Of a stretch of 64,000 bases of DNA, positions 1-12,112 are shown one piece after another. Each line of letters begins with the position of its first letter. Position 1 is the first letter of the stretch. The notes below the pieces were generated by a model. The model did no database searches, was not told the DNA's origin, and saw nothing but the letters and a program-made list of their open reading frames with translations. The stretch comes from Coprinellus micaceus (Eukaryota > Basidiomycota > Agaricomycetes > Agaricales > Psathyrellaceae): NCBI GenBank assembly GCA_951394405.1, contig OX596337.1, positions 3,162,001 to 3,226,000 on the forward strand, read 5' to 3'. The position numbers and the translations under genes were made by a program.

Positions 1-1165
1 TCAAAAGGGTGTGTGTTCGCAGAAGTGGCCCGCCATCGACATGCCTTTCAGTGAAAGCGGTATCCAACCCGATGTAATCATCAACCCCCACGCCTTCCCT
101 TCCCGTATGACTATTGGAATGTTGGTCGAGAGTATGGCGGGGAAGGCTGGTGCGATGCAGGGTTTGGCCCAGGATGCAGCTCCGTTCAAGTACGCTCTAC
201 CTCAGCTATGTCAAAAATATACGTTAACGTTCGGTCAGGTTCACTGAGGAAGATACAGCCATCGACTACTTTGGCAAGCAGTTGTTGGCATCTGGGTACA
301 ACTACTACGGCAACGAGCCCATGTACTCCGGTATCACTGGACAAGAGTTTGCAGCAGACATCTACTTCGGCGTCGTCTATTACCAGCGCCTGAGGCACAT
401 GGTGTTAGATAAGTTCCAAGTGCGAACCACTGGTCCTGTCGATCCGGTCACCAGGCAACCCGTAAAGGTGAGATTTCGTCCTACCGCCGCTTTATCTGCT
501 TCTTGTCATTCCTTCCCATGTTTCAAGTCTGAGTCACCGTGCCCCTTCCGCTGTTCCTCCGTTCCCCCGTTCATTCATTTTGGGTGCATCGTCGCAACGC
601 TATCGAGTTGCTCATTATTATCACTAATTAACGTCTCCGACATTCCGACATTGACACTGACAACCTGCTATTCTATCTCCACTAGGGTCGTAAACGTGCT
701 GGTGGTATTCGTTTTGGAGAGATGGAGCGTGATGCTCTTATAGCACATGGAACGTCTTTCCTCCTCCAAGACCGTCTCATGAACTGCTCCGATTACTCAA
801 CCGCCTGGGTCTGCCGGACCTGCGGCAGCCTCATCTCTCTTGGTTATGAGGATGTAAGCCTGGGGGAGATGGTATCAGGACAGTCTCAAAATCTCAAGCC
901 CACTGGACCTGGGGGCGAGTACTGCAGGATTTGCAGAGCCGCGGCAGAGGAGCAGGAGGAGCGCGAGAGGCAGGCCCTGGCGACTGGGCAGCACTTGCAG
1001 AGACACCAGGCTGATGTGACGGTGGCGATTTCATCCCAACACGTACTCAACCGGGCGTCGTCGAAGGGCGGAGACCTCGATGTTGTTGCAATCCCCTACG
1101 TGTTTAGGTATCTCTGCGCGGAGTTGGCGTCCATGGGCATTGCTGTGTCGTTAGCCGTGAGGTAG
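1..1165 (+). CDS. RPA135: RNA polymerase I second-largest subunit, C-terminal part
   Basis: Partial: the 5' part lies before the window. Exons <2-189, 239-467 and 686-1165, with introns of 49 and 218 nt. This subunit makes up much of the catalytic cleft of Pol I, which transcribes 35S rDNA in the nucleolus. Visible beta-subunit landmarks are the segment [16 protein letters not shown] followed by [10 protein letters not shown], then [22 protein letters not shown] and FQVRTTGP. After these come the [12 protein letters not shown] block and a C-terminal zinc ribbon, CRTC then CRIC 44 residues later. The last block and zinc ribbon are typical of RPA2/RPB2/RPC2 tails, and the wording of the blocks fits the Pol I paralogue. 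The reading frame is intact to its stop. It converges on the next gene, with 459 bp between the stop codons. Confidence 0.95.
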
Positions 1166-1624
1166 GTAGACAGATAGGTAACTTGTGATTGGATCTCTCT
1201 CTCAGAGGGTTGACTGAGCATTGACTACTTGCATGGCCATGACCATCTTACATTTCCTTACACTTGTTGCAATACATTTTTTTTCCATGGGAGGTTCACA
1301 ACAGGCGTTAAGGTTCGCAATACGACAACGGCGTGTACAATGTTCAATGTTACAGAGGAAGGCATTTAGGTGTGTAAGGGTTCCCCACGAGGTAGCGAGT
1401 CAAGAAAGAATACGGAAGGTGTAATAAACTAAGTAAAACCTAATATCAATCAGATAAGACCGGGGTAAATAGTACTAATAGCAATCAAGAACGAAGGAAT
1501 AGGGAGGATGGGATGGTGGGCGGGAAGGTAAAAAAACATAGATGGACAACAACTGGGTGATACGATGATAATGAAACATAATATAAGAATCAACAAGGAG
1601 TGGACTGAAACGGAGGGCAAGCCA
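1166..1624. other. Convergent 3' intergenic spacer
   Basis: No gene is supported here. It separates the stop codons of two convergent genes and is A-rich with several AATAAA-like and TATATA-like stretches (around 1420-1450 and 1570-1590), as expected for two facing 3' UTRs. Confidence 0.6.
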
Positions 1625-4600
1625 CTAGGCCGGGATGGGAGTTGCGTGCATCGGGAAATCAGATGGATTCTTCCAAGTGGTGATGGACTTCTCTTGTTCC
1701 TTCTCATGCGTTACATGTTGGGGGGACGGGGCAAAGGAGGGGCCAGGAGTTGGCTCGGCCTTGGGAGGTCGAGGAAGGCCTCGACGTTTAGGCGGGGACG
1801 GTGGGGTTGCAGGTTGCTGCTGCTGGGATGGCTGCTGAGGCTTCGGTTGGAGAGGAGCCGGCGAACCTCCAGAGCCACCGAGCAGGAAGTCGACCAATGT
1901 ATTCTCCAAGGAACCCTCAGGAGTTGATGCCGCGGTGGTTTGACCTTGCGTTGGCTGTTGAGTCTTGATCAAAGATGGTGACGGGGTCGGATAGGGTGCT
2001 TTAGGCTCCGGAGCTCTGGGCTGGTGTTGGGTGGTTCCCAAACCAGCCTTCGAGCCCACCATGAACATATCAAATATCAGACGACACTCATCAGCAGTTG
2101 TCGCACTCGCGAGCAGCCGTTGCATGTCGATGAGGTCCGCTCCCGTAAGTCCGCCAGATGCATGAGCAGGTTGGGGTTGCGCCGGTACAGGTCTTTCTGC
2201 TTGACGAGGGATGGGGATGTGAGTCGACGCGGGCGGAACATCGTCATCCTTGGGCACAGGCTTGCGAGCGAGTGAATGAGGGCGGGAAGTTTGATGCGAC
2301 TGAATAGTAATAGGTTGGATATCGGGTGTTGAAGGTTTCGTGGCGTTATTGGGCTTGGCGACACCATTTCCATTGACATAGGGTATGGGCCTGGGTGAAG
2401 GTACTTCTTTCATGATGGACTTGGGCATTTGAGAAGGCAACTTCGGTGATGGAGAAGGCGAGTGTCCTTGGACGGAAGTGATAGGCGACCGGTAGGGATC
2501 TTGGGGAATGGGATGATTCCCAACAATGGGGGAAGGCTTGCCATTGTGCCCCTCGGCCAGAGAGTGCTGGGATGGGGATGACGGAGGAGAGAGGGGCTCG
2601 ATGGGTTGAGGAGGCTTGGGAGGGCGAGGTGGAATTGGCCGGTTCGCCAACGGAGAGAATGCTCCTGGGTGCGTAGGGATCTGACCATTACCAGTGACTG
2701 TTCGATAGTGGCTGGCACTCTTGATAGGACTCTCGATGGACTGCTTCGGTTTTTCGGTGCCAATGTTCAACTTCGAAATCATCCGTTGCAGACGGCTCCC
2801 TTTGGGCTTCTCGAACGACGCGGTGCTGGCAGCAGGATTACCAGAGGGAGGGTCGAAGTCCTCAGGGGGTCCTGTCGCCAAGAAGTCCATCAGGTCGCGC
2901 GTCGTGGAAGACACCTTGGGAGTGCGTTTCTGCCCGGGGGGCATTCGAGGAACGGGGGGCTCAACATCGTCGTCACCAGACCCGTTCATAATGTCGTCCA
3001 AATCCATAGATTCACGAGCCCTCTGCTTCGTCCTCTTGCGCATCGGTCCGTTGCTCGGAGTATCTGAGCCGTGGAAAGACCGCGTCTGGGACATGTTGGG
3101 GATGGACGTAGAGGTGTGTAGCGACGCGGGGAATGCAGAGGGCGCCTTGGATGGTCGAATAGGTTTCCTGTTCACGTTGTGGATAGCGCTTGACGTGGAC
3201 ACGGAGCGCGCTCGGCCAACGGACAAGGATGAGCTTGGCGGAGGAGGAGGGGAATGAATGCTGCCTTGGCGCGGTCGCATGTCCTTCAGCTGTCTAGGAG
3301 AGCCTTCTTCGTCGTCTTCGAGGATGGAATCGACCTGGCGCGCAGAGAGCGGGGCAGATGGTGGTGGTGGAGGGGAAAGAAGCTCGGAGCCCTGGTTCGG
3401 GGTCAGGGGGGCAGGCCGCCGATTTCGTTGATCTTTTTCTTGTTTGTAAACCTATCAGTGTTATGGAGCTTTTAGCAACTACCGTATGATAACCCTGACT
3501 AAGCGGCGGAGGGAAGAAACTTACCTCCATGGTTTTGAGGCGATCGGGAGTAAGGGACATCTTCATGGTGGAGGCCGAGCGCATCAAATCGTCGAACTCT
3601 TGCAGCATTGCAGCATTCTATTTGCAATGTTTAGAGCGCGCAGAGCAAGTGTTTTTAAACCACTTACTTCAAAGTTATCCACGTCCTGGTGTTCGTACGA
3701 AGGCTGTCTTCCTTGTTCGCTGAAAGAAGCCGACTTCTTGTGCCCTGAATGGCGACTCTCCTCTCGTTCGTGGGACGGCTTTCCGGTGAACATCCTCAAC
3801 CCCCGGGACTTCTCGAATGATGTCCGCGAGCCGTTCTGCACGTGTCCGTTGGGGTGAGCGGCCGAGGACTCTGATGATTGGCGAGATAAGGAGCTGGACA
3901 TGGTATGGGTATGGGATGGAGGCTCCTGGTGAGGTGTGGCCGTGCGGGAGATTGAACTCCTCTCGTTACGTGTGAAGGACTTGCTGCGGCGTGTCGGTTT
4001 TGGCGAAGATTTCGAGAGGTGTTCAATTTGATCATATACTGAGAAATTATCCGGAGAAATGAACATCATGTCAGAAACATATCAAAAGAAGCATATGAAC
4101 GTAGTAACGCACCCTTCATCGTTCTGAAATACCCATACATCGACGCGTCCTCACATAGAGCGGTGAATAGATCGTTAACAGTGGCTGTGGTCCGACTGCT
4201 ATCCCTTGCTGCGACACGACCGACGTTGGAAAGAACATGTCTGCGGGGCCAGGGGTGATTAGCATCCTCGCTGGATTTGACCACTCCACCTCCCATACTC
4301 ACTCGCATACAGCCCTGGGGTGCCAACATCAGAGGTCAGACCAAGCCATCAGCAAGTTGGCAACTCACTCGAGGATCGCCGTCAAGTAGAGGGCCGCCGG
4401 TGCAATGAGTGCGGCTTTCGGAGGGGAAGCCCCAGAGCGCCCAAAACGTTCATTGATGAGTCCCTCGGCGGCGGGATCCTCGTCGGCTTCATTCAGGGTC
4501 GAGTACGCTTCGCACTTATGGCGAAGCAGCTACCAGGGTCGACGTTCAGCACAAGCACTAGCCCAAGGGGGCAACGACGCACCTCAAAAGCCCACTGCAG

Positions 4601-4948
4601 TTGGAAGCTCGCTGTATCATCCTCCACAAACGGCGCCTTCCCTGAGCGGGCTGTCCGTTCCCAGTATGCCCGCAACTCCACCTCCGCTTCTAGCAACGCC
4701 TCCTTTCCAATGCTCGTCGGCAGCAAGCCCAGCAACCCAGCTCTCAGCCTGTCGGTCACCAAGGATTTCGAAGAGGCGAGGATGGTGTAGAGGAGTTCAT
4801 CGAGGAAGACGTTTATCGAGCGAAGGGCCTCGGTCTTGAGCTTGAATGGGCGGATATCGGAAAGGATAACGTCCGCAGAGTGGGAGGAGATGAACGTCGG
4901 CCCTGCTAGACCGTTAGCACTTCGATCCGCGGTCGTCGCCGGCGACAT
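1625..4948 (-). CDS. Histone-fold-like conserved fungal protein, 985 aa
   Basis: Seven exons (4948-4583, 4529-4369, 4314-4303, 4240-4113, 4038-3668, 3617-3525, 3451-1625) join in one frame. Two short blocks near residues 155-220 look like H2A-type histone-fold helices: AALIAPAALYLTAILE, then a block ending in TATVNDLFTALCED. In this reading the third exon, only 12 nt, sits inside the long helix and restores the string ILEAVCEHVL. Residues 20-125 form a leucine-rich helical region. From about residue 230 the protein is serine/proline-rich, with basic patches such as KRTKQR, and is probably disordered. The ATG at 4948 is the first to precede the conserved-looking part; an upstream in-frame ATG at 5083 gives an unlikely leader. 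I do not recognise a named family. A chromatin or scaffold role is inference only. Confidence 0.75.
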
Positions 4949-5650
4949 CGAGCTCACCGTTTGCCTCTGCGAGTCCTGGCATTGCGGTGATGAGGAGGAA
5001 AGAGATACTCTGTGGAACAAACGCGGGTAAATTCTCAGGGCTCTCACTCCCCGCCTTGTATGACGGACCATCATCAATATCATAGACTGCTACATATGGC
5101 GATATTCCAATTGAACCCACCACTTCTCTTTCCCTTTATCGCCCGGTTGCGGTCTGGTCGGGGTGCCCTGGGTGCAACCTGTGCGGCGGCGCAATTATCG
5201 AGAATGGAGTGCCAATATTCTGGGGCACCAGAGACTAGCGTAGCCCAGCAAAGCAACGAGCTCTCTGGCGCTTAAGCTCTCATCCCGGCGCTGCGAGGTT
5301 ACCGTTACCCTTCAGGCAATTCCCTTGGGAACCATGTGGGGAAATGGATGGGTACGCATATCAAGCCGGATGGGCCGTTCCACCAGAAAACGAATCATGA
5401 TGCCATTCCACCCCACTATCGCCACCAAAAGAAGGAGGGATCATGCAATGATAAAAAATCTCTCGCCACAGGCCGAGAAGGGAACGTTGGTGGCCTGGTC
5501 ATGTCTATTTTCGAATACAAGCGCGAGAGGCAAAAGTCGTTCCAATCTCCTGCAGGATTGAAGGCACTTCCAAGTATATTCACAAGAGATGGCAATGTAC
5601 ACCAAGAACAAGGTGCCTCCTCGAGTCCGTGTAAACAAGATGGCTGAAAC
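4949..5650. other. Intergenic region between two minus-strand genes
   Basis: It holds the presumed promoter and 5' UTR of the histone-fold-like gene (next to 4948) and the 3' UTR of the C2H2 gene (next to 5651). Short ORFs on both strands have no recognisable content. No RNA gene or repeat was seen. Confidence 0.5.
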
Positions 5651-8600
5651 TCACAACAACATCGCCGCCACTTCCGAGTCGTCTCCATCCGGGGAGTCCC
5701 CTGCCAACTCGTCCTCTTGGCCTCCTTCCACCACTTCCACCTCTTCGGACTCGTCGGTGCTCAGCAGCGTAAATGTTGGTTGAGGTGGGGGACTAGGCGA
5801 CCGAGTCTCGGAACGGATCAGTAACGGATCACCCTGGTGCAGAGGCGATGGGGACCGCTCCTCCTCTTTCACATCGTCGGCGTACCACAAGATGGTGGCA
5901 CAATCCGTACCCTCATCCAAAATCGTCACTCTGTGGTCCAGAGACAGGCGGGAAAGTGCCTCCTGGTCCTCCAAGTTGCAGAGGTTGATATTCGCCGGCT
6001 CCGAGATATAACTCGAATAGCGCGTCGTGTAGTCAATCAGGTCTTCGTTGCGGTCGATTCTGGGCTCATGGAGTGAGCTAGTGCCTTGAGCCTGAGTATC
6101 AGTACGACGGGGCCGAGGCTGTCCTCGCTTGGCCAATCCAGATGAACCCTTCTTTACCTGATAGGACGACGCACCATCAGAACACAAAAGTTTCTCGCCA
6201 CACAGTCAAAGTAGCTTCACTCACCCATGGTAAGAGCCTCGCGTGTTTAGCAGGGCCGATCGCCGCGGGGAGAACCCATGGGGAGGCGGCCAAGTAGGCC
6301 GGGAGGTTGGTGGGAGATGGGCGAGGCGGCGTGAGGTCCAAAGGACGGAACAGCGCACACCCAGGCTTCAATGGACTTCCGTCTGCGTGCTTCTCAACAT
6401 GACGTCGAAGTTTACCAACGGTACGAAACCTCTCTTGACAATCTAAACAAGAGAGAACGCGGTTAGCAAAAGGAAAGTTGAAAGGCTTATGACAAGGCCA
6501 GGGAAGAGAAGGAAACTTACCAGAATATGGACACGTGAGACTATCCAACGCATGCTTGATGAAGTGCCGGATTTCTTGGAACCGACAGCGCTTCCCACAT
6601 TGCGTCCATTGGCATGAGAACGCGTCCTGAGCGCGCGTAAAGATCAGCAATCGGGGAAGGATGTCTTTATAAAACAAGCGCTCACCGGAGTCCCATTCCG
6701 AAGAGGAGGTCGGTGGTGCTTCTTGTAGTGTGCGAGGAGGGAGATTGGTGAATTGGCGACGAAGGGACATCGGTCCCATTTGCATTCAACCGCTTGCATC
6801 CTTGTGCAAGCCAATTCGAGAAGCCTCCTCTCGACAGGATCTAGAAGGTGGAAAGTGTCGTCGTTCTTAACCAGTGCATCTCAGTATGGATCGTATAACG
6901 CTCACCCTCAATGCTATTGCCATGTTGATCAAAAGAGTAGTCATATTCGACATCTATAAGATCGTACCAAGTCTCAATGCTCAACCTCGTCTTCTGGATT
7001 TCCTAACAGCAGGAGACATACCTTCTCCTGTGAAAGGTGACACTGGAACATGGTCCACGCGAGTCCCTGCAACATTACTAGTGGCACGCGAGGATGAACG
7101 TCGGCTGGATGTTGGTGCCCTACTTGACTCGGGCACGCTCGACTCTTGCCTCTTCTTCTGCATGAAGCGTTGGGTGCGAGGGGAAGGGGTCGGTATAAGA
7201 ACATATGCGAGCTGCCGCCTCACACCGCCGCCTCCAACTTTTGCACGGTCAGGAGTAACCAGCGGACCAGCACCCAGAACGGGGGATTGAGGTGGGGAGT
7301 CCGATGGAAGGAATAAGGGTTCAGCTTCGGATGCTGCTCTGGACACTGGTCGTGGACTAGGACTTATGATGCCGAGAACCATCGATGCTCCTGGAGATGA
7401 GCTTGTGGGAGGAACCTGACTCGTCTTGGAGGATGATCTCGACAGAGGGAGCTGGCTCGTAGCATCCGACGCGACACTCGAAGCGCGACCCTTACCCTTA
7501 CCCTTCTTTCCATATTGTCGCGTCACCGTCTGCCCTGGGGTGTAAGCGATGGCCGAGTTGTCTTTCTTGCCAGGTTGAACATCCACAACGTGAGGAGTAG
7601 TTGAAGCATCCGACAGCGACGTAAAGTTGGCAATCGTAGCGATAGGCGGTACACTTGCACTGTTAACGAGCCCCACCACACCCAGGTCAGATGAGGACGC
7701 GACTGGCTGAGGGGAGCCTCCCGTGGAGGGGGGTGCCAACAGGGCTTCGTGTAACTGGCCAGGGATGGCGGTACGGGGCTGGGGAGCTTGTAGAAGGGGC
7801 TGGGAAGCTTGTAGAAGGGGCTGGGAAGCTTGTAGAAGGGGCTGGGAAGCTTGTAGAAGGGGCTGGGAAGGAGCCGTGACGGAGGGAAAGGCATGGGGCT
7901 GTGAGGAGGTCGTAACAAGTGGGACAACAGGCCGCAGAGGGGGTTGAGAGGGGGTTGTGACATTTAGAGGTCGCTGAGGCTGGGGCGCAACTGGAGCTGA
8001 AAGTTTCTGCACTGCTACTTCCAGTTGATTTGCTGGGGCTTGGGGTGGTGGCAGAGCGGGGGTGCTAGGAGCTGTCGTTGGGGAGGAAATTGGGTTGGAG
8101 GTGGAACCAGCAAAGGCAGGCTTATATGGCTTCGCTGGGGCTGCTGGAAGGACAGGTAATTGTGAGAGGTCGATCACTCCCCCTTGTGCTGCAACGTTGA
8201 CCCTGAACGCCGACATGGCCGGTGCGTTGTCCCCAAGCGCAGGTCCAGTAATGACTGCATGCATCAGTGGGCGCTTAGGGTCGGGGCCAACGTCTGGTTC
8301 AGCTGCTGGTCGATTCCGCTTTCCAAGTGCATACAAGATATCCTTCGCAAGGGTCCTCCTGTTGGCATCGGCTGGCGAGCGCACAGGGACGGATGGCTTC
8401 AATGGACCCCAGTTCCCTTGTGGTGTCGAGGCGTGTGGGGCCGCTGGTTGGGAGACACGGACTCCTGCGGGTATCCGGATTATAGGCGGCTGGGCATTCT
8501 CGGTCCTCGGTCCTAAATTAGTAGCCCGAGGTCCAGAACTAGATGCAAACGGCCTTTCGTTCGAAGGGGGGTGATGCGGGGGTAGTTGAGGGATGCCAAT

Positions 8601-10406
8601 AGAAGGCCTTGCAGTATTCGCTACGGCAGGTGTGCCAAACGAATGCCAGGCCCCTGGTGCGTCATCAGGCACCTGCCGACTCTCAAGTTCGCCAATCAAC
8701 TGTTTCAATGGTGCTTTCATGTTGTCCCGAGTGTCCACCAACCAGAGGCCGTCGTATTGCCTCTGAAAGACAAATCCCTTCGCAAACTGGAAGTGGGCAT
8801 ACACATCCATCGTCGCTCCAACTGGGGCCGTTTCGAAGTATGCATAACACTGCTGCTTGAAGTTATTTAGCAAACTCATGGACCAGGAAGGAATGTCGAC
8901 GACCCGTTCTTTGTGAGGCTCAGGTCCTGTGGCCGGTCCAGTAGAACTGGATGATCGCTCACCCTGGGGCTGTGGTAGGTGATGCTGACGTTGCTCGTGC
9001 GGCAGGGGACGTTGAGGCTGAGGCTGATGTGGGGGACGCTGAAGTGCGGGTTGGAGTTGAGAGGGAGGGACAGGATTGGGAGCTGGTGGTTTTGCTTGGA
9101 CAGATTGGACTTGGGTACTTGTAGGAGGTCGTTGAGGGGGCTCATTCAAATGAGTGGGCTTGAGTGGGCTTGTAACAGCCGGTGTGCCGTGATGTTGCTG
9201 AGGGGAGCCATTGGAATGGATGGGCGAGCTTGCCACGGCATGTGTGCCTTGACTAGCTTGAGTTTGGGCGTGAGATTGTGAGGGACCAGAGGTTGGCGCG
9301 GCGACGGCTCCAGCCGCCTTGTAGACGTGAGGCCTATAGTGGTGTGCTTGCGATATTGCATGGTCGTTATGCGGGGCGGAGTCATGGGACGGTTCATGGG
9401 CCTGCTGGACGGACTTGTGCTGGACGTTCGATTCGACGCCGGGCGGGACGTATGCAGCATCTGCGTTCCGAGCATACGCTTGGGTCATCGCGTCCAGTTG
9501 CTGCTGCAGGGGGTTCCGAGCAACTGTCGAACTCTGAATTGGCCCACGGTTCTGGGTTTGGCGAACGAGCTGGGCTTGTTGGGGATGAGAGTTAACTCGT
9601 TGCATTGAGTTGGGGTTCATGACTTGCTGCTGCAAAGGGTTCTGCGCAGGTGTCGAACTCTGAGCCGGTACGCGATTCGAGTTTTGGCGCACGACCTGAG
9701 CTTGTTGGGAGTGGGGGTCAGGGCTTGCGGCTGAATTGAGGCTGATGACATTCTGGGCCTGACGAACGAAGTGGGATTGTTGAGAGTGGGGGTTAGCTTG
9801 TGGGGTCGAGTTGGCGTTGACGATATTAATCGAGCCAGGATTATTGTGCGGTATAGAGTTGGGATTATGGTACATATTGTACGGATGCATGGCTCCACCA
9901 TAGTTTGGGGGTAATCTGGACGAAATTAGCTATAAATCGGCTAGGTGTATGATTGTAGGGAGCACTCACTGGGCGTACGCCAGGGCCTGCCATTGTGGAT
10001 CGGCCTGCATGTGACCAGCATTCAGAGACGCCAAGTCTACCTGCTGCATATTGAGCTGGCTGTTCGCGTTCGCAGAAGGTACACGACTCGGTCCCTGGAT
10101 GATAAATTAAACTCGGTTCAAGACAGCCTATCCAACGATTTCCCCGTACCGACTGTTGCTGAACCTGGCCCAGATATTGCGGTGAAATATTGTTCAATTG
10201 CTGCTCCCTTTAACGAGGTTAATTCGCGATTACATTTCCATTCGAGGCAGCGCGCATACCCCCGTTGAAGCTCGGCTAATTCCTGGCTGATAGAGGGGTC
10301 AAGCCCGTAGAATGAGAGACAAGATAATAACGACGCACGCAGCCCTCCTCCCCTCCAGAACCCTGGCTTGCAACTCAAGTTTGTGCCGCCACGCTGCACC
10401 GTCCAT
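5651..10406 (-). CDS. Q/P-rich protein with three C-terminal C2H2-type zinc fingers, about 1405 aa
   Basis: Ten exons: 10406-10339, 10286-10260, 10207-10150, 10094-9970, 9915-7059, 7002-6906, 6840-6686, 6626-6521, 6442-6225, 6157-5651. The first 1045 residues are rich in Q, N, P and S. They contain one folded-looking island near residues 430-500 (DIPSWSMSLLNNFKQQCYAY) and a 7-residue repeat (QPLLQAS). An acidic block WYDLIDVEYDY follows. Three finger-like units then lie near residues 1096-1200: CKWDRC with HYKKHH, CQWTQC with HFIKH, and CPYSDC with HVEKH. The tail is acidic. The layout suggests a nuclear transcription regulator. The donor of the 7058-7003 intron is weak (GTGGAC) but is the best phase-correct choice. 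The stronger GTATGT at 7021 would give a 19-nt intron in the wrong phase. That junction is uncertain. Confidence 0.78.
7775..7870 (-). repeat. In-frame 21-bp tandem repeat (4.5 copies)
   Basis: The + strand unit ggggctgggaagcttgtaga plus one base repeats at 7775, 7796, 7817 and 7838, with a partial fifth copy. The first unit differs by one base. On the coding strand each unit encodes SQPLLQA within the C2H2 gene. Near-identity between copies points to recent expansion or homogenisation. Confidence 0.95.
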
Positions 10407-10612
10407 CGCGTGTGAGTTGGCCGTGTCCTATCGCGCTGGCGCGTTTTCTCGTGACCCGCGAGCACTCCTACGGCGAGCGGAATTCGAGGCAAATCGGGTG
10501 GAGGTGGTTGGAAAGAAGAAAGGGCGACGTTCGTCGAGCAAATGCTCAACGGTCCAGAAAACGTGACTGATTCGGCGACGAAACCCAAACGGCTCGCGCG
10601 TGGGAATCGCGA
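10407..10612. promoter_or_regulatory. Divergent promoter, C2H2 gene / NDUFAF5 gene
   Basis: Only 206 bp separate the two start codons, which point away from each other, so both promoters must lie here or overlap the 5' UTRs. A GC-rich centre with paired GTGACCCGCGAG and GAATTCG motifs is present. No specific factor site is assigned. Confidence 0.5.
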
Positions 10613-12112
10613 ATGATGTCTCTCTCCTGGCGTCACTCGCTCAGGTCCCTGAGAGGGCAGGCCAGGCACTTCGCTGCCGTATCTTCGTCTTCGGGCCCAA
10701 CAAATCCTTACAGCGTTGGACCATACCAGGTCTTTGACAGGAATGCGAAGCGCATCCAACGAGACAGGGCGGCCGGAAAGGACGGTGGGGAGCGGAGCAG
10801 GACGGTGGACTATGTTCGCGACGACATTGCCGAGGGCATGATGGAGAGGTTCATGGTGCGGACAGTTGTGCTCCTGCGTGTTCTGTGTCTCGTGTTTACG
10901 AGAAGTGTATCCATGCTTTAGGACATCAAAAGGACATTTAATACCGTCCTTGACCTGGGGTCTGGTTCCGGCCACCTGTCGAAGCTGCTCGAGTCCAACA
11001 AAGTGAAGAAGGCGATCATGCTCGACTCCAGCGGTATGGCCCCCCTAATTTCAGCACTAAAGCGTCGTTTGACACGTTCTATCAAGCTAAGATGCTCCAT
11101 CGGGACCCCGACTCTGAGTTCGAAGGTCTGTCGCGCTGTCATCACCGGCGCTTGTTCTGACGCTCACATCAGTCGCGGTCGAGCGCGTTCACGGAGACGA
11201 AGAAAATCTTCTGCGACACATCGAAAGAAACTCTCAAGAGGCCGTTCTTTCGTGCCTGAACCTTCATTGGGTAAATGATCTTCCTGGTGAATTATTCCCT
11301 CCCTTCTATCCCTCCAAACGACGCGCTGACAAACCGAGGCAGGCGTTTTGGTGCAAATTAAGGAGAGCCTAAAGCCCGACGGCCTCTTCCTGGGTGCTAT
11401 GTTCGGAGGTGATACCCTATTTGAGTTGAGGTACACCCCCTCCGCACTCGGCCAGAATTCATTCGAGCTGAATCCTCGTCAGAACATCGCTTCAACTTGC
11501 CGAAGCTGAGCGAGAAGGTGGACTTTCGCCCCGTGTATCACCTATGACCGGTAATGCCCGCTTGTTGGTTCGCCGGTCACTCTATGCACTCATTCACATC
11601 GTACGAGAACAGACACCCGGGACATATCCAACCTCCTTGGCCGTGCCGGATTTACTCTGTTGACAGTGGACACTGACGAAGTCAAGGTGGGATACCCGAG
11701 TATGTGGGAACTTTTGGAAGACCTACAAGACATGGGAGAGAGTAACGCGGTTATTGGGAGGTATGTCCCTCCCGCATGCTGACACTTACGACCGCGGTTA
11801 CTCATCATGCATGGCTCAGGCGCCCCCAAATTAGCCGTGGCACGTTAGCAGCTGCGTCTGCTATCTATCAAGGTAGGTTCCGTGCCATTGACCCTGATGA
11901 CAGTGTCTCACAAGCCTCTTTAAGAATTGCACGGAAACGAAGATGGGTCGATTCCAGCCACATTCCAAGTAGTCTACATGGTAAGTCGTTCTAGCCCTTT
12001 TCTTCCTCGCCGCTGAACGCGAACATGTCAGATCGGCTGGAAACCGGCCGCCTCACAACCTAAGCCTCTCGAGAGAGGTTCCGGCAAGGTTAACTTGAAG
12101 GAAGTACTATAG
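10613..12112 (+). CDS. NDUFAF5: NDUFAF5-type mitochondrial methyltransferase-fold protein, complex I assembly
   Basis: Ten exons (10613-10855, 10922-11033, 11087-11125, 11173-11286, 11343-11430, 11483-11550, 11613-11760, 11820-11872, 11925-11980, 12032-12112) give 333 aa. The SAM-binding motif I is [15 protein letters not shown] near residue 90. The family signatures [15 protein letters not shown] (here [12 protein letters not shown]), [20 protein letters not shown] and FQVVYMIGWKP follow. In animals NDUFAF5 hydroxylates an arginine of the complex I subunit NDUFS7 rather than methylating it. The same role in the mitochondrial matrix is inferred here. The N-terminus is basic and serine-rich, consistent with a presequence. 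ATGs at 10613 and 10616 are both possible. The internal exon 11087-11125 is only 39 nt. Confidence 0.93.

Noticed and set aside
7775..7870. Tandem repeat considered as a CRISPR-like array
   Set aside because: No spacers, it is in frame inside a eukaryotic coding exon, and CRISPR arrays are not expected in a fungal nuclear genome.
10118..10975. 285-codon minus-strand ORF
   Set aside because: Half of it is antisense to NDUFAF5 exons 1-2 and the rest crosses two real exons of the C2H2 gene in the wrong frame. Splicing the C2H2 gene explains the region better.
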